Assembly (NCBI GenBank): GCA_016787085.1
Contig: JAEUVJ010000036.1
Coordinates: 1 to 64,000, forward strand
Source: Chitinophagaceae bacterium
GTDB lineage: Bacteria; Bacteroidota; Bacteroidia; Chitinophagales; Chitinophagaceae
Direction of reading: 5' to 3'
DNA: 64,000 nucleotides
Part shown: positions 17,465 to 25,644 of the stretch, piece by piece
How the letters are laid out: every line of letters begins with the position of its first letter
Position numbering within the stretch: position 1 is the first letter of the stretch
Program-made: the position numbers and the translations under genes
The notes under the pieces: model-generated
Told to the model about the DNA's origin: nothing
The model's input: the letters and a program-made list of their open reading frames with translations, nothing else
Database searches by the model: none

Positions 17465-19066
17465 ATGACAACAAGTATCCGAACCCTGATCATGGCGCTG
17501 TCGCTGACAGTATCCATGATAATGAAAGCCCAGGTTCCCCTTTACAGCAGCCACCCTTCCGCCGCGGCAGTGATGTTCCTCGATTTCGACGGGCACACTG
17601 TCGCAGGCACCAGTTGGAATTATAACGGCCCCATCGTTTGCGGAGCGGCGGGGCTGGATAATTCCCAGATCACAGAAGTATTCAACCGTGTAGCTGAAGA
17701 TTATCGTCCGTTCAACATCAACATCACCACCGACTCTGCCAAATTCCTGGCAGCACCAGTAAGCCAGCGCATGAGAGTTATCCTGACAGTCAGCTCAAGC
17801 TGGTATGGCGCTGCCGGCGGTGTTGCTTTTGTAGGATCGTTCACCTGGGGAGATGACAATCCCTGTTTTGTTTTCTCTGCCCTGCTGAACTATAACGTAA
17901 AAAATATTAGCGAAGCCACTGCACATGAAGCAGGACATACACTTGGTTTGTATCACCAGGCATCGTATGATGGTAATTGCAATAAACTGACCGACTACCA
18001 TCCCGGATCAGGTGCAGGAGAGATCGGCTGGGCGCCGATCATGGGGGTAGGGTATTATCGCAATATGACCTTATGGAATAACGGCCCTAATCCTTACGGA
18101 TGCAGCAACCTCCAAAGCGATCTCGATATTATTACATCCGGTACAAATGGTTTTGGTTATCGTACCGACGACCACGGGAGCACATTCGCAGGCGCTACCA
18201 CCATAAGCTTCTCAAATAATGAATTTACCACCAGTGGCATCATTGAGAGAAATACAGATACCGATATGTTCAGGTTTAGCATGCTGGCTGCCGGACGTTT
18301 CCAGTTAGATGCCATTCCCTACAATGTCGGCACCGGCAATACCGGCTCCGATCTTGACCTGCAGGTGACTTTGTATGACAATTCGCAAACGGTACTTAAT
18401 ATCTATAATCCCGGAACATTGCTGAGTTCAATAGTGGACACGCTGATTAATCCGGGGACGTATTTCATAAAGATAGAAGGCAGGGGCAACCAGTACGCCC
18501 CTCACTATGCCAGCTTAGGATCGTATTCTTTACTTGGCCGCTCTGCACCCGGCGCCGTTTTGCCGGTACGCAATATTGAATTACGCGGCCACCTCAATGG
18601 CGATATCCATGAGCTGAACTGGAACATTGATGCAGATGAGCAGGTCATTAAACAGGTAATTGAAATATCCGGTGATGGTCAAACATTCCTGCCGCTTACT
18701 GAAAAGGCCAATGACCTGCGTTCACACTCCTATAGTCCATATAATACGGCTGCAGCACGATACCGGCTGAATGTGACTTTTGATAACGGAAGACAATATT
18801 ACTCCAATATCGTTGCTATCCGCCGGAATGGAGATACACCCCGGCCGCAATTAAACGGAACACTTATCCGTTCAAACGCCCTTTCCGTAAACAGTCCCGG
18901 CATCTATGATTTCACTCTCCTTGACATCAATGGCCGCATCATCACTAAAGGAAAACTGGCTAATGGCATCAATAATATAAACAGCGGCCATCTGACTCAT
19001 GGCATGTACATAATACGTTTTATTGGCCACACACAGCAATGGAGCGATAAATTTATCCGACAATAG
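17465..19066 (+). CDS. Secreted zinc metalloprotease (metzincin) with T9SS sorting domain
   Basis: A 533-residue secreted protease. A signal peptide (to about residue 23) is followed by a catalytic domain with the metzincin zinc site HEAGHTLGLYH at residues 154-164 (His154, His158, His164, catalytic Glu155) and a Met-turn candidate PIMGVGYY. The middle holds a beta-sandwich of the bacterial pre-peptidase type (DTDMFRFSMLAAGRFQLDA, GSDLDLQVTLYD, GTYFIKIEGRGN). The last 80 residues (YDFTLLDINGRIITKGKL, GMYIIRFIG, SDKFIRQ) are a type A T9SS sorting domain, so the protein should leave the cell by type IX secretion. Confidence 0.88.
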   Translation: MTTSIRTLIMALSLTVSMIMKAQVPLYSSHPSAAAVMFLDFDGHTVAGTSWNYNGPIVCGAAGLDNSQITEVFNRVAEDYRPFNINITTDSAKFLAAPVSQRMRVILTVSSSWYGAAGGVAFVGSFTWGDDNPCFVFSALLNYNVKNISEATAHEAGHTLGLYHQASYDGNCNKLTDYHPGSGAGEIGWAPIMGVGYYRNMTLWNNGPNPYGCSNLQSDLDIITSGTNGFGYRTDDHGSTFAGATTISFSNNEFTTSGIIERNTDTDMFRFSMLAAGRFQLDAIPYNVGTGNTGSDLDLQVTLYDNSQTVLNIYNPGTLLSSIVDTLINPGTYFIKIEGRGNQYAPHYASLGSYSLLGRSAPGAVLPVRNIELRGHLNGDIHELNWNIDADEQVIKQVIEISGDGQTFLPLTEKANDLRSHSYSPYNTAAARYRLNVTFDNGRQYYSNIVAIRRNGDTPRPQLNGTLIRSNALSVNSPGIYDFTLLDINGRIITKGKLANGINNINSGHLTHGMYIIRFIGHTQQWSDKFIRQ

Positions 19067-19153
19067 CTTGTTTTGCTCCTGTTAACAGAACTATAATCCG
19101 TTCCCGCTTTTACTAATCAGAGATTTTTCTTATTTTAGGAAAATCTCTTTTTT

Positions 19154-19627
19154 ATGCGATGGAGAAAATTCAATGGCGACCCTATTGATCTTCCCATTAT
19201 CTCAGCAGTTGAGAATGCCATTAAACGGGAAACCAACGCCGGCTACCGGCTGAAGGTTTGTATTGGCACCGACTCACAGGTAAAGGGAAAAGAAACAGAA
19301 TTCGCTACCGTTATCGTCTTCCTCCGGGAAGGTCACGGCGGGTTTATGTTCATTCACAACGAAAAGACCAGGCAGCAGTACACCATCAAAGAAAGAATGC
19401 TGATGGAAGTAGCCAAGAGTATTGAGATCGCTTATGAACTGTGCAACCTGTTCACCGTGTATAACGTGGATATGGAAGTGCATGCGGACATCAACACGAA
19501 CCCGCATTTCAAAAGCAACGATGCACTTAAAGAAGCCATGGGCTATATCCTTGGGATGGGCTTTGCTTTTAAAGCCAAACCTGAAGCATTTGCCAGCAGC
19601 AGTTGCGCCAATAAAGTGGTGAACTGA
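19154..19627 (+). CDS. YkuK/DUF458 family protein (RNase H-like fold)
   Basis: A 157-residue protein of the DUF458 family (Bacillus YkuK). The visible signature is LKVCIGTDSQVKGKETEFATVIVFL, an RNase H-like first strand with the acidic GTDSQ motif, then ERMLMEVAKSIEIAYEL and VDMEVHADINTNPHFKSND, which places further acidic residues near a presumed metal site, and the end GFAFKAKPEAFASSSCANKVV. The family is predicted to be a nuclease-like protein but has no established substrate. TATTTTAG (19131-19138) upstream is a near-consensus -7 element. Confidence 0.85.
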   Translation: MRWRKFNGDPIDLPIISAVENAIKRETNAGYRLKVCIGTDSQVKGKETEFATVIVFLREGHGGFMFIHNEKTRQQYTIKERMLMEVAKSIEIAYELCNLFTVYNVDMEVHADINTNPHFKSNDALKEAMGYILGMGFAFKAKPEAFASSSCANKVVN

Positions 19628-19654
19628 TCCCGGCCTCCCCACACTTGTCATTCA

Positions 19655-19672
19655 TGCGGGGGCCACCCCGCA
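19655..19672. other. G+C-rich hairpin after the YkuK-like gene
   Basis: TGCGGGG (19655-19661) pairs with CCCCGCA (19666-19672) over a 4-base loop. There is no T tract on either strand, so it may be an mRNA 3'-end stabiliser rather than an intrinsic terminator. The rest of 19628-19829 shows no gene. Confidence 0.4.
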
Positions 19673-19829
19673 AAAGAGATCGTCTCCCCCTGTTTTTCCC
19701 TTTTCTTCTCCATTCCGATAATCAACAATAAAAATATCCCTGAGGCAGGTAAACTACAGATCAGTGTATTATCTCTTTTATGGAACCAGGCAACTGAATC
19801 GATAAAAGCAAATCTGGTCGGAAATTCCT

Positions 19830-20048
19830 TTAACGGAGCCTTGTGCCAGGTGTGATGTTTGTTTCGTGGGCCGAAAAGGCTTCTTGTCGTGGAGCATGTA
19901 AGGTCTGATCAAGGGAAGCAGCACCGGAAGTCGTTTCTTCAAACATCTTATCAATTCTTTTAGTGTCCTCCTGCGCAAAAGAGAAAGTAATGATGACCAG
20001 GATAAAAAGCAGGACAACCAGATTTTTTTCGGATAAGATTCTTCTCAT
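19830..20048 (-). CDS. Possible 72-residue exported protein
   Basis: From the ATG at 20048 the frame encodes MRRILSEKNLVVLLFILVIITFSFAQ, a convincing signal peptide, followed by 46 polar residues (DTKRIDKMFEETTSGAASLD and a tail rich in His, Thr and Arg). No family is recognised. A weak promoter lies upstream on the same strand: TTTG (20103-20100), 20 bases, TTTCTTTG (20079-20072). It lies downstream of engB on the same strand. The signal peptide argues for a real gene; the lack of any conserved core argues for caution. Confidence 0.45.
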   Translation of the reverse strand: MRRILSEKNLVVLLFILVIITFSFAQEDTKRIDKMFEETTSGAASLDQTLHAPRQEAFSAHETNITPGTRLR

Positions 20049-20123
20049 ATATAATGATCCTGAATTGAGCGCAAAGAAAGGTATAAATGTCCAACAGTCC
20101 AAAGTCATTTATCTCACAATCCA

Positions 20124-20741
20124 TCACAGCCGTGTAAAACTATTATTCAATGAACCAATATAATCCAGCAAGAGCTTGCGGCCTTCCTTATTTAGTGCTG
20201 ATGTAACAAAATAAGGCGGCGGTTCTTCCCAGTTCTCTGCCAATGCCGCTAAGAACGCACCTGTATTCCTTTGAGTTGCCATAGGCTTATTCTTATCACT
20301 TTTGGTAAACACCAGTACAAAAGGTGCTTCCCATTTCCCTAACTGGTTGATAAAGTCAATATCCGCCTGCTGCGGTTCATGCCGGCTGTCAATCAGCACA
20401 AATAAACAAACGAGGTTTTCTCTTTTGCGGATGTAGTTTTCTATCATTTGCTCCCAGCGACGGCGGCTACTCTGCGATATTTTGGCATAGCCATACCCGG
20501 GAAGGTCAACGAGGTACCATTTCCTTTTATCATTGGAGACGATCTCAAAATGATTGATCAGTTGTGTCTTGCCGGGTGTAGCAGATATCTTAGCCAGGTT
20601 TTTGTTATTGCTGAGCATATTGATCAGCGATGACTTGCCTACATTGCTGCGGCCGATAAAAGCGTATTCCGGACGGTCAGGCTTTGGGCATTTGTCGTAA
20701 TCAGGATTGCTGATGAGGTATTGAGAAGAAACGATCTCCAT
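20124..20741 (-). CDS. engB: Ribosome biogenesis GTPase EngB (YsxC/YihA)
   Basis: An essential GTPase acting late in 50S subunit assembly. The start at 20741 (MEIVSSQYLISNPDYDKC) is chosen because it gives the normal length of 205 residues; the frame continues 20 codons up into promoter sequence. G1 GRSNVGKSSL, switch I around KISATPGKTQLI, G3 DLPGYGYAK, G4 TKSDK and G5 SALNKEG are all present. It is divergent from ubiE, with 87 bases between start codons that hold an inverted pair of promoter elements. Confidence 0.95.
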   Translation of the reverse strand: MEIVSSQYLISNPDYDKCPKPDRPEYAFIGRSNVGKSSLINMLSNNKNLAKISATPGKTQLINHFEIVSNDKRKWYLVDLPGYGYAKISQSSRRRWEQMIENYIRKRENLVCLFVLIDSRHEPQQADIDFINQLGKWEAPFVLVFTKSDKNKPMATQRNTGAFLAALAENWEEPPPYFVTSALNKEGRKLLLDYIGSLNNSFTRL

Positions 20742-20743
20742 TA

Positions 20744-20825
20744 GGGTGCAAGATACCTGATAGAAAAGAAATGTGCATACTGATGTCAAAAACCCGATCA
20801 AGCGTCTTCTCTTATCTTTGCACCC
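20744..20825. promoter_or_regulatory. Divergent promoter region engB / ubiE with inverted -7 elements
   Basis: Plus strand TATCTTTGCACCC (20813-20825) ends 3 bases before the ubiE ATG. Minus strand TATCTTGCACCC (20755-20744) ends 2 bases before the engB ATG. The two are the same sequence, minus one T, in opposite orientation. The ubiE copy is a full TAnnTTTG; no clear -33 TTTG is seen for either. Confidence 0.55.
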
Positions 20826-20828
20826 GCT

Positions 20829-21578
20829 ATGACAGAACCCTTACCACACGATCATATCATCCCTTTCAAAGACTCGGATAAGACCAAGAAAGAACAGGTG
20901 GCCGAGATGTTTGACCGGATCGCCCTGCGTTATGATACCATGAACCGGGTGCTGTCGGCCCGCACCGATATCGTCTGGAGACGAAAAGCTATACAGACGC
21001 TGAAAAAGAACCAGCCTAAAACAATATTAGATATTGCTACCGGTACCGCCGATATGGCTATTATGGCCTGTAAATTGCTTAACCCGGATAAAGTTTTTGG
21101 CATTGATATATCGGCACAGATGCTCGAAGAAGGCAGAAAGAAAGTTGAGAAAGAAGGGCTTGCGGGCAAGATCGAATTACAGCACGGGGATTCCGAGACA
21201 ATAAATTTTGCAGAAAATACGTTTGATGCCGTGATGGCTGCATTTGGGGTCCGGAACTTTGAGAACTTAGAAAAAGGATTATCGGAAATGCTACGGGTAC
21301 TGAAACCCGGCGGTCAACTGGTGATCCTCGAATTTTCAAAGCCAAAGCAAACAGCAGTGCGGGGACTGTATAATTTATACATGGGCATAGTAGCCCCGCA
21401 GGTAGCCCGGTGGTTCAGGCAGAACAAAGAAGCATACCAATACCTGAACGAGTCTGCCAATGCTTTCCCCGAACGCCAGCAGTTGGTCGCTATTTTAAAC
21501 AAACTTGGTTATTGCGATACCGGGTATAAATCGTTAAGCTTAGGAATATGTTGCATTTACAGCGGAAGAAAGCCTTGA
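20829..21578 (+). CDS. ubiE: Demethylmenaquinone methyltransferase
   Basis: An S-adenosylmethionine-dependent C-methyltransferase for the last step of menaquinone synthesis. The 249 residues show the N-terminal VAEMFDRIALRYDTMNRVLS, SAM motif I LDIATGTADMA, FGIDISAQMLEEGRKK, the motif GVRNFENLEKGLSEMLRVLKPGGQLVILEFSKP and the UbiE C-terminus. Bacteroidota use menaquinone, so a menaquinone role is inferred. The start is 3 bases after a TATCTTTGCACCC promoter element. The last 31 bases overlap porT, indicating co-transcription. Confidence 0.95.
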   Translation: MTEPLPHDHIIPFKDSDKTKKEQVAEMFDRIALRYDTMNRVLSARTDIVWRRKAIQTLKKNQPKTILDIATGTADMAIMACKLLNPDKVFGIDISAQMLEEGRKKVEKEGLAGKIELQHGDSETINFAENTFDAVMAAFGVRNFENLEKGLSEMLRVLKPGGQLVILEFSKPKQTAVRGLYNLYMGIVAPQVARWFRQNKEAYQYLNESANAFPERQQLVAILNKLGYCDTGYKSLSLGICCIYSGRKP

Positions 21579-22288
21579 GATGGATCACCGGATCGTTTTT
21601 GCTTTTGGGCCTTACCTGCTTTTCGCATACACTACGTGCACAGGAAAGAGAGATCTACCTTTACGATCACGATACCAAGCCATATTATTTTGGCATCACC
21701 CTGGCCGGCAGTATGTCCCGCTTTCATACGGAACAACATGCCCGCTTTCTGGCTGACGACAGCATTTTTGTAGCCGAACCGGAGAACTCAGGCGGTTTTG
21801 GTCTTGGTCTCTTAGCCACTTTTCGTTTGTCAGACCGTTTCCAGTTTCGTTTCAACCCTCAATTAGCTTTTACAGCCAGGAGCATCTTTTATAAAAGCAA
21901 GTACCCGGATATTGACAACCTCACGGACATCCGAAAACCAGTTGAATCGGTGATCGTATCCTTTCCTTTCCAGTTAAAGCTGCAGTCTGACCGTATCGGC
22001 AATTTCCGTGTATATGCCCTGACAGGTGTAAAAGCCGATATTGACCTGGCCAGTAATGCCCGTGCCAAAAAAGCAGAAGACCTAGTAAAGATCAAAAAAT
22101 ATGACTATGGCGTAGAACTTGGCCTTGGATTTAATTTCTTCTTCCAAAGCTTTATTCTTTCTCCTGAAATAAAACTCAGCAACGGCCTCGGCAATATACA
22201 CAGCCGCGACCCCAACCTGATCTATTCCAGCGTATTTGACAAGATACAGTCACGGATGATCGTATTCAGTATTCATATTGAAGGGTAA
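21548..22288 (+). CDS. porT: Type IX secretion protein PorT
   Basis: A 246-residue outer-membrane beta-barrel protein of the PorT/SprT family, required for type IX secretion. It begins with basic residues, then a signal segment WITGSFLLLGLTCFSHTLRAQ. Barrel strands follow (YYFGITLAGSMSRFHTE, GFGLGLLATFRLSDRFQFRFNPQLAF, VIVSFPFQLKLQSD, YDYGVELGLGFNFFF, IVFSIHIEG). The overlap with ubiE by 31 bases matches the ubiE-porT order common in Bacteroidota. It fits the two T9SS cargo proteins in this window. Confidence 0.88.
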   Translation: MLHLQRKKALRWITGSFLLLGLTCFSHTLRAQEREIYLYDHDTKPYYFGITLAGSMSRFHTEQHARFLADDSIFVAEPENSGGFGLGLLATFRLSDRFQFRFNPQLAFTARSIFYKSKYPDIDNLTDIRKPVESVIVSFPFQLKLQSDRIGNFRVYALTGVKADIDLASNARAKKAEDLVKIKKYDYGVELGLGFNFFFQSFILSPEIKLSNGLGNIHSRDPNLIYSSVFDKIQSRMIVFSIHIEG

Positions 22289-22410
22289 CCCCTGTCTTAT
22301 AAAGAGGCTGCTGAATTGAAGTTTCTTCATTTTTCACACCTTTCCCTAAAATAGTAATGACTGAATTGTCTGCTAAAGAAGTATTGCTTATAAATTGGCT
22401 TTTAGGTCTA

Positions 22411-22440
22411 AGTTCCCCTTTAGGGGACAGGGGTGTTTTA
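22411..22440. repeat. C/G-rich dispersed palindrome, copy 1 (after barrel gene)
   Basis: TTCCCCTTTAGGGGACAGGGGTGTTTTA contains the palindrome CCCCTTTAGGGG (22415-22426). It aligns with 24154-24176 (CCTCTTCAGGGGCTGGGGG then TTTT) in the same orientation, so the barrel gene between them is flanked by two copies of one repeat family. Confidence 0.55.
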
Positions 22441-24189
22441 AAAATCAAACTCCCTCCGGTGCATATTCCATCTTACACCAAGTGAAACAACAGTGGTATT
22501 ACCCGAAATAACAGGAGCCGTTTTTGTTTGCTGCCTGCGATAGACACCGAACAGTTCCAGGAAAAGATTTTCTCTTACCTCATAGGACACCAGCAAAGAA
22601 GCATACAATACATTGGTCTTCCAACCCGAACCGATCTCAAATCCATAATCCTTCGTTCTGTAAGGTGTAACATGCGGAAGAAAAATATTACTGCCAAAGC
22701 TGCTGTAATTAGCGCTGCCGACAGCTGCCGAATCCCTCCCCTGTGTGTAATAGATCATTTTCCCCTGCACTAACCATTTTGGCGCCGGCTGATAGCGGGC
22801 TACACCAATGATCTCGGAAAAATTGGCCATCAACGGATGCGCCAGTGGCTGGTTGTAATGTGTATAGTTTGCTACAGAATCACGATGCGAATACGTAAAC
22901 GGGCGGACACGGTTGTGTTCCAACTGTACGTCAAGATTCTTAATACTGAAAGCATCAATGTATTTGACGCCTAACTGCATTCCGAACTTATTCGCCCACC
23001 AGCCATTGCCTGCTTTGATCTCTGATAACTTAAACTCATCCAGCAGCAATTGTCCATATACCTGGAAGCGATGCGCAATATTAGCCTTGGCATCCAGCCC
23101 TACCACTGAGTTGTCATAACTGCCATTCTGTAATTCAATGGAACGATAGAAGATGACGGGGTTCAGGTAACCAAAATCAAACCTATCCTTCCGGCCAAAT
23201 ACCACGCCTTCAAAAAGGCCGACGTTCAGCCATTTCGTAAGGGCAATATCAAGATGATGCATGGCTGCATATTTCTTGCCGATCAGTTTATCACCTATCC
23301 TGTCGTCGGCATTATGCAGTTCCATAAATAAGTTCTGGTAGTTGAACTTCCATATTCTTGTATTCAGCCGCAGGAAAAGATTGTTGTTGCCAAAATCGCT
23401 CAGGAACAGACTACGGTAGCCATTACCGATAAAATTCTTGTCATAGCCAAACGTGATATCAATGTACTTCGCTGCATTGAACGTAAAATACCCTCTTGCA
23501 TCAAAATAATCTACGCCACCGGCTGCTTTGAAATCTTTGTATAACCCGGCGCCGGGTGTCGCTTTCCTGTCATTGATCCATTGCTGTACATAGGCAGGGT
23601 CACGTTCCTGGTTGTCTGTGATGTAGGCAGCAAAACCTACTTTGTTGGCGATACGGCCCCTCACCGTCAACCCGCGGGTATTAAGAAAAAGGTGCTGGTC
23701 ATTATCCTTTTCTTTGGAAACGGTGTATTGAATGACCGGGTTGATAACGAGATCAAAATCCTTCACATGTACTTCATACAGGTTAGCAGGTGTTTTATAA
23801 AAGCTTTTAAGTATTGGCTTCTTACTTCGCAAAGAAGGAACTACGCTTAAACTATCGGGAACAAACTCCAAGTTATTTTTAAAAAGACTCTCGACATTGT
23901 ACCAATCAATTTCATTCTTTTTCTGAAAAAGAGAAAAACTATGCCTATTGGCATAACCCCTAATGGTATTTATTGTTTTCTCCCGACTGAAGGGCTTTAT
24001 TTTAGAAAAATTTAATGCAGAATCTGTCCCAGCTTTTATTTCCAATCTCTCCAGCAAAATATTGGCCTTATCGCCCTGCGGCAGGTAAGTGGTCTGCGAA
24101 AAAATTGTTTCAGTAAAAAGAAAGGAAAGCAGTAAAAATAAATACGGCAACCACCTCTTCAGGGGCTGGGGGTTTTCTTTAAATTGCAT
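22438..24189 (-). CDS. Outer-membrane beta-barrel protein, Wzi/RemB-like
   Basis: A 583-residue exported barrel protein with a signal peptide (LPYLFLLLSFLFTETIFSQ). After an N-terminal polar region it shows many barrel strands: DFDLVINPVIQYTV, LFLNTRGLTVRGRI, GFAAYITDNQERDPAYVQ, ARGYFTFNAAKYIDITFGYDKNFIGNGYRSLFLS, NLFMELHN, and the end VVSLGVRWNMHRREFDF. These resemble capsule assembly Wzi proteins and gliding protein RemB. The role (surface polysaccharide attachment or motility) is inferred. The first residues (KENPQPLKRW) are encoded by a copy of a G-rich repeat. It is divergent from pyrC by only 28 bases. Confidence 0.7.
   Translation of the reverse strand: MQFKENPQPLKRWLPYLFLLLSFLFTETIFSQTTYLPQGDKANILLERLEIKAGTDSALNFSKIKPFSREKTINTIRGYANRHSFSLFQKKNEIDWYNVESLFKNNLEFVPDSLSVVPSLRSKKPILKSFYKTPANLYEVHVKDFDLVINPVIQYTVSKEKDNDQHLFLNTRGLTVRGRIANKVGFAAYITDNQERDPAYVQQWINDRKATPGAGLYKDFKAAGGVDYFDARGYFTFNAAKYIDITFGYDKNFIGNGYRSLFLSDFGNNNLFLRLNTRIWKFNYQNLFMELHNADDRIGDKLIGKKYAAMHHLDIALTKWLNVGLFEGVVFGRKDRFDFGYLNPVIFYRSIELQNGSYDNSVVGLDAKANIAHRFQVYGQLLLDEFKLSEIKAGNGWWANKFGMQLGVKYIDAFSIKNLDVQLEHNRVRPFTYSHRDSVANYTHYNQPLAHPLMANFSEIIGVARYQPAPKWLVQGKMIYYTQGRDSAAVGSANYSSFGSNIFLPHVTPYRTKDYGFEIGSGWKTNVLYASLLVSYEVRENLFLELFGVYRRQQTKTAPVISGNTTVVSLGVRWNMHRREFDF
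24154..24176. repeat. C/G-rich dispersed repeat, copy 2 (inside 5' end of barrel gene)
   Basis: CCTCTTCAGGGGCTGGGGG followed by TTTT lies within the first 12 codons of the barrel gene, coding for part of the charged N-terminus. It aligns with the copy at 22411-22440. Confidence 0.45.
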
Positions 24190-24217
24190 AGTTATGGATT
24201 AATCCGTTCAGCAAATT

Positions 24218-25561
24218 ATGCAAATATATCTGATAAAAAACATACAGGTGGTCAATGAAGGCCGGGTACAGACCGCCGATGTATTGATAAAGAATGGAAG
24301 GATCGAAAAGATAGCGCCGCAGATCACCTCACATGACCTGCACCTTACCGAGATCAACGGTGAAGGCCGCTATCTTTTACCCGGAGCTATAGATGACCAG
24401 GTACATTTCCGGGAACCGGGGCTTACACACAAGGCCAATATCTATACCGAGTCCAAAGCGGCGGTGGCCGGCGGCGTTACCAGTTTTATGGAAATGCCGA
24501 ATACTGTTCCTAATGCGCTCACACAGGAATTACTGGAAGACAAATACCGGATCGCTTCACAAACATCACTGGGAAACTATTCCTTTTACATGGGTACCGG
24601 CAACGACAACCCGGATCAGGTACTAAAGACAAATGATAAACGAAAAGAGGTTTGCGGAATCAAGATATTCATGGGCTCCAGCACCGGCAATATGCTCGTG
24701 GACAATCCCAACACGTTAGATAAAGTTTTCCGGGAAAGCGAGGTGCTGATCGCCACGCATTGCGAGGACGAAAGCATCATCAGAAAAAACCTTCTTGAAT
24801 TAAAAGCAAGCGGCAAAGCGTTGACAGCCGCCGACCATCCTGTTATCCGGAATGAAGAGGCCTGTTATGAATCATCCCTGTATGCGATCCAGATAGCCAA
24901 AAAATACAATACCCGGCTGCATATCCTGCACATCAGTACAGAAAAGGAGCTACAGCTTTTTACCAATATGCTTCCATTGAAAGATAAACGTATCACGGCG
25001 GAAGTATGTGTACATCATTTGCATTTCACCAGCGATGATTATGGCCGTTTAGGCAACCTGATCAAATGCAATCCTGCCATTAAAGCGCCGAATAATAAAG
25101 CAGCATTATGGACAGCCCTGCTGGATGACCGGTTGGATGTGATCGCCACTGATCATGCTCCTCATGCATGGGAGGAGAAAAATGAGCTTTACGAAAAAGC
25201 GCATGCCGGGCTACCGCTGGTACAGCATTCCTTATTGCTGATGCTCCATTATTATAAACAGGGAAAAATAGCATTAGAAAAGATCGTGGAGAAAATGAGC
25301 CATGCTGTGGCCGATTGTTTCCAGGTAAAGGAAAGGGGCTATATCCGGGAAGGTTATCATGCCGACCTGGTGATCGTGAATACACATGAAAAGACAATAG
25401 TATCCAAAAACAATATCCTGTACAAATGCGGCTGGAGCCCGCTGGAAGGATTTGAATTTCCGGCCGCCATCACCCATACTTTTGTAAATGGACATTTAGT
25501 ATATGGAAACGGAGTTTGGGATGAATCTCATAAAGGACAACGATTATTATTTGACAGATAG
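24218..25561 (+). CDS. pyrC: Dihydroorotase (amidohydrolase), with Gln in place of the first metal His
   Basis: A 447-residue cyclic amidohydrolase of the dihydroorotase/allantoinase group, third step of pyrimidine synthesis. It shows the N-terminal beta domain (VLIKNGRIEKIAPQI), LLPGAIDDQVHFREPGLTHK, SFMEMPNTVPN, CGIKIFMGSSTGNML, ATHCEDE, LHILHIST, the ATDHAPH motif near residue 311 and a C-terminal beta domain. The usual HxH metal motif reads Gln61-Val-His63; the first ligand His is replaced. I believe this is shared by Bacteroidota homologues annotated as dihydroorotase. It is divergent from the barrel gene; a palindrome GGATTAATCC (24196-24205) lies between. Confidence 0.85.
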   Translation: MQIYLIKNIQVVNEGRVQTADVLIKNGRIEKIAPQITSHDLHLTEINGEGRYLLPGAIDDQVHFREPGLTHKANIYTESKAAVAGGVTSFMEMPNTVPNALTQELLEDKYRIASQTSLGNYSFYMGTGNDNPDQVLKTNDKRKEVCGIKIFMGSSTGNMLVDNPNTLDKVFRESEVLIATHCEDESIIRKNLLELKASGKALTAADHPVIRNEEACYESSLYAIQIAKKYNTRLHILHISTEKELQLFTNMLPLKDKRITAEVCVHHLHFTSDDYGRLGNLIKCNPAIKAPNNKAALWTALLDDRLDVIATDHAPHAWEEKNELYEKAHAGLPLVQHSLLLMLHYYKQGKIALEKIVEKMSHAVADCFQVKERGYIREGYHADLVIVNTHEKTIVSKNNILYKCGWSPLEGFEFPAAITHTFVNGHLVYGNGVWDESHKGQRLLFDR

Positions 25562-25644
25562 TGTGAGTGGTCAGTGGTGAGTGGTCAATAACTTCCGAAA
25601 GGTACACTACCCCACTCACCATTCACCACTCACCATTCACCACC
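25561..25644. repeat. Intergenic inverted and tandem repeat (GGTGAGTGG / ACTCACCATTCACC)
   Basis: The spacer between pyrC and the MutS-like gene has GGTGAGTGG (25576-25584) complementary to CCACTCACC (25612-25620), and a perfect tandem duplication of the 14-base unit ACTCACCATTCACC (25614-25627, 25628-25641). The unit ends 3 bases before the MutS-like ATG. Confidence 0.75.
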
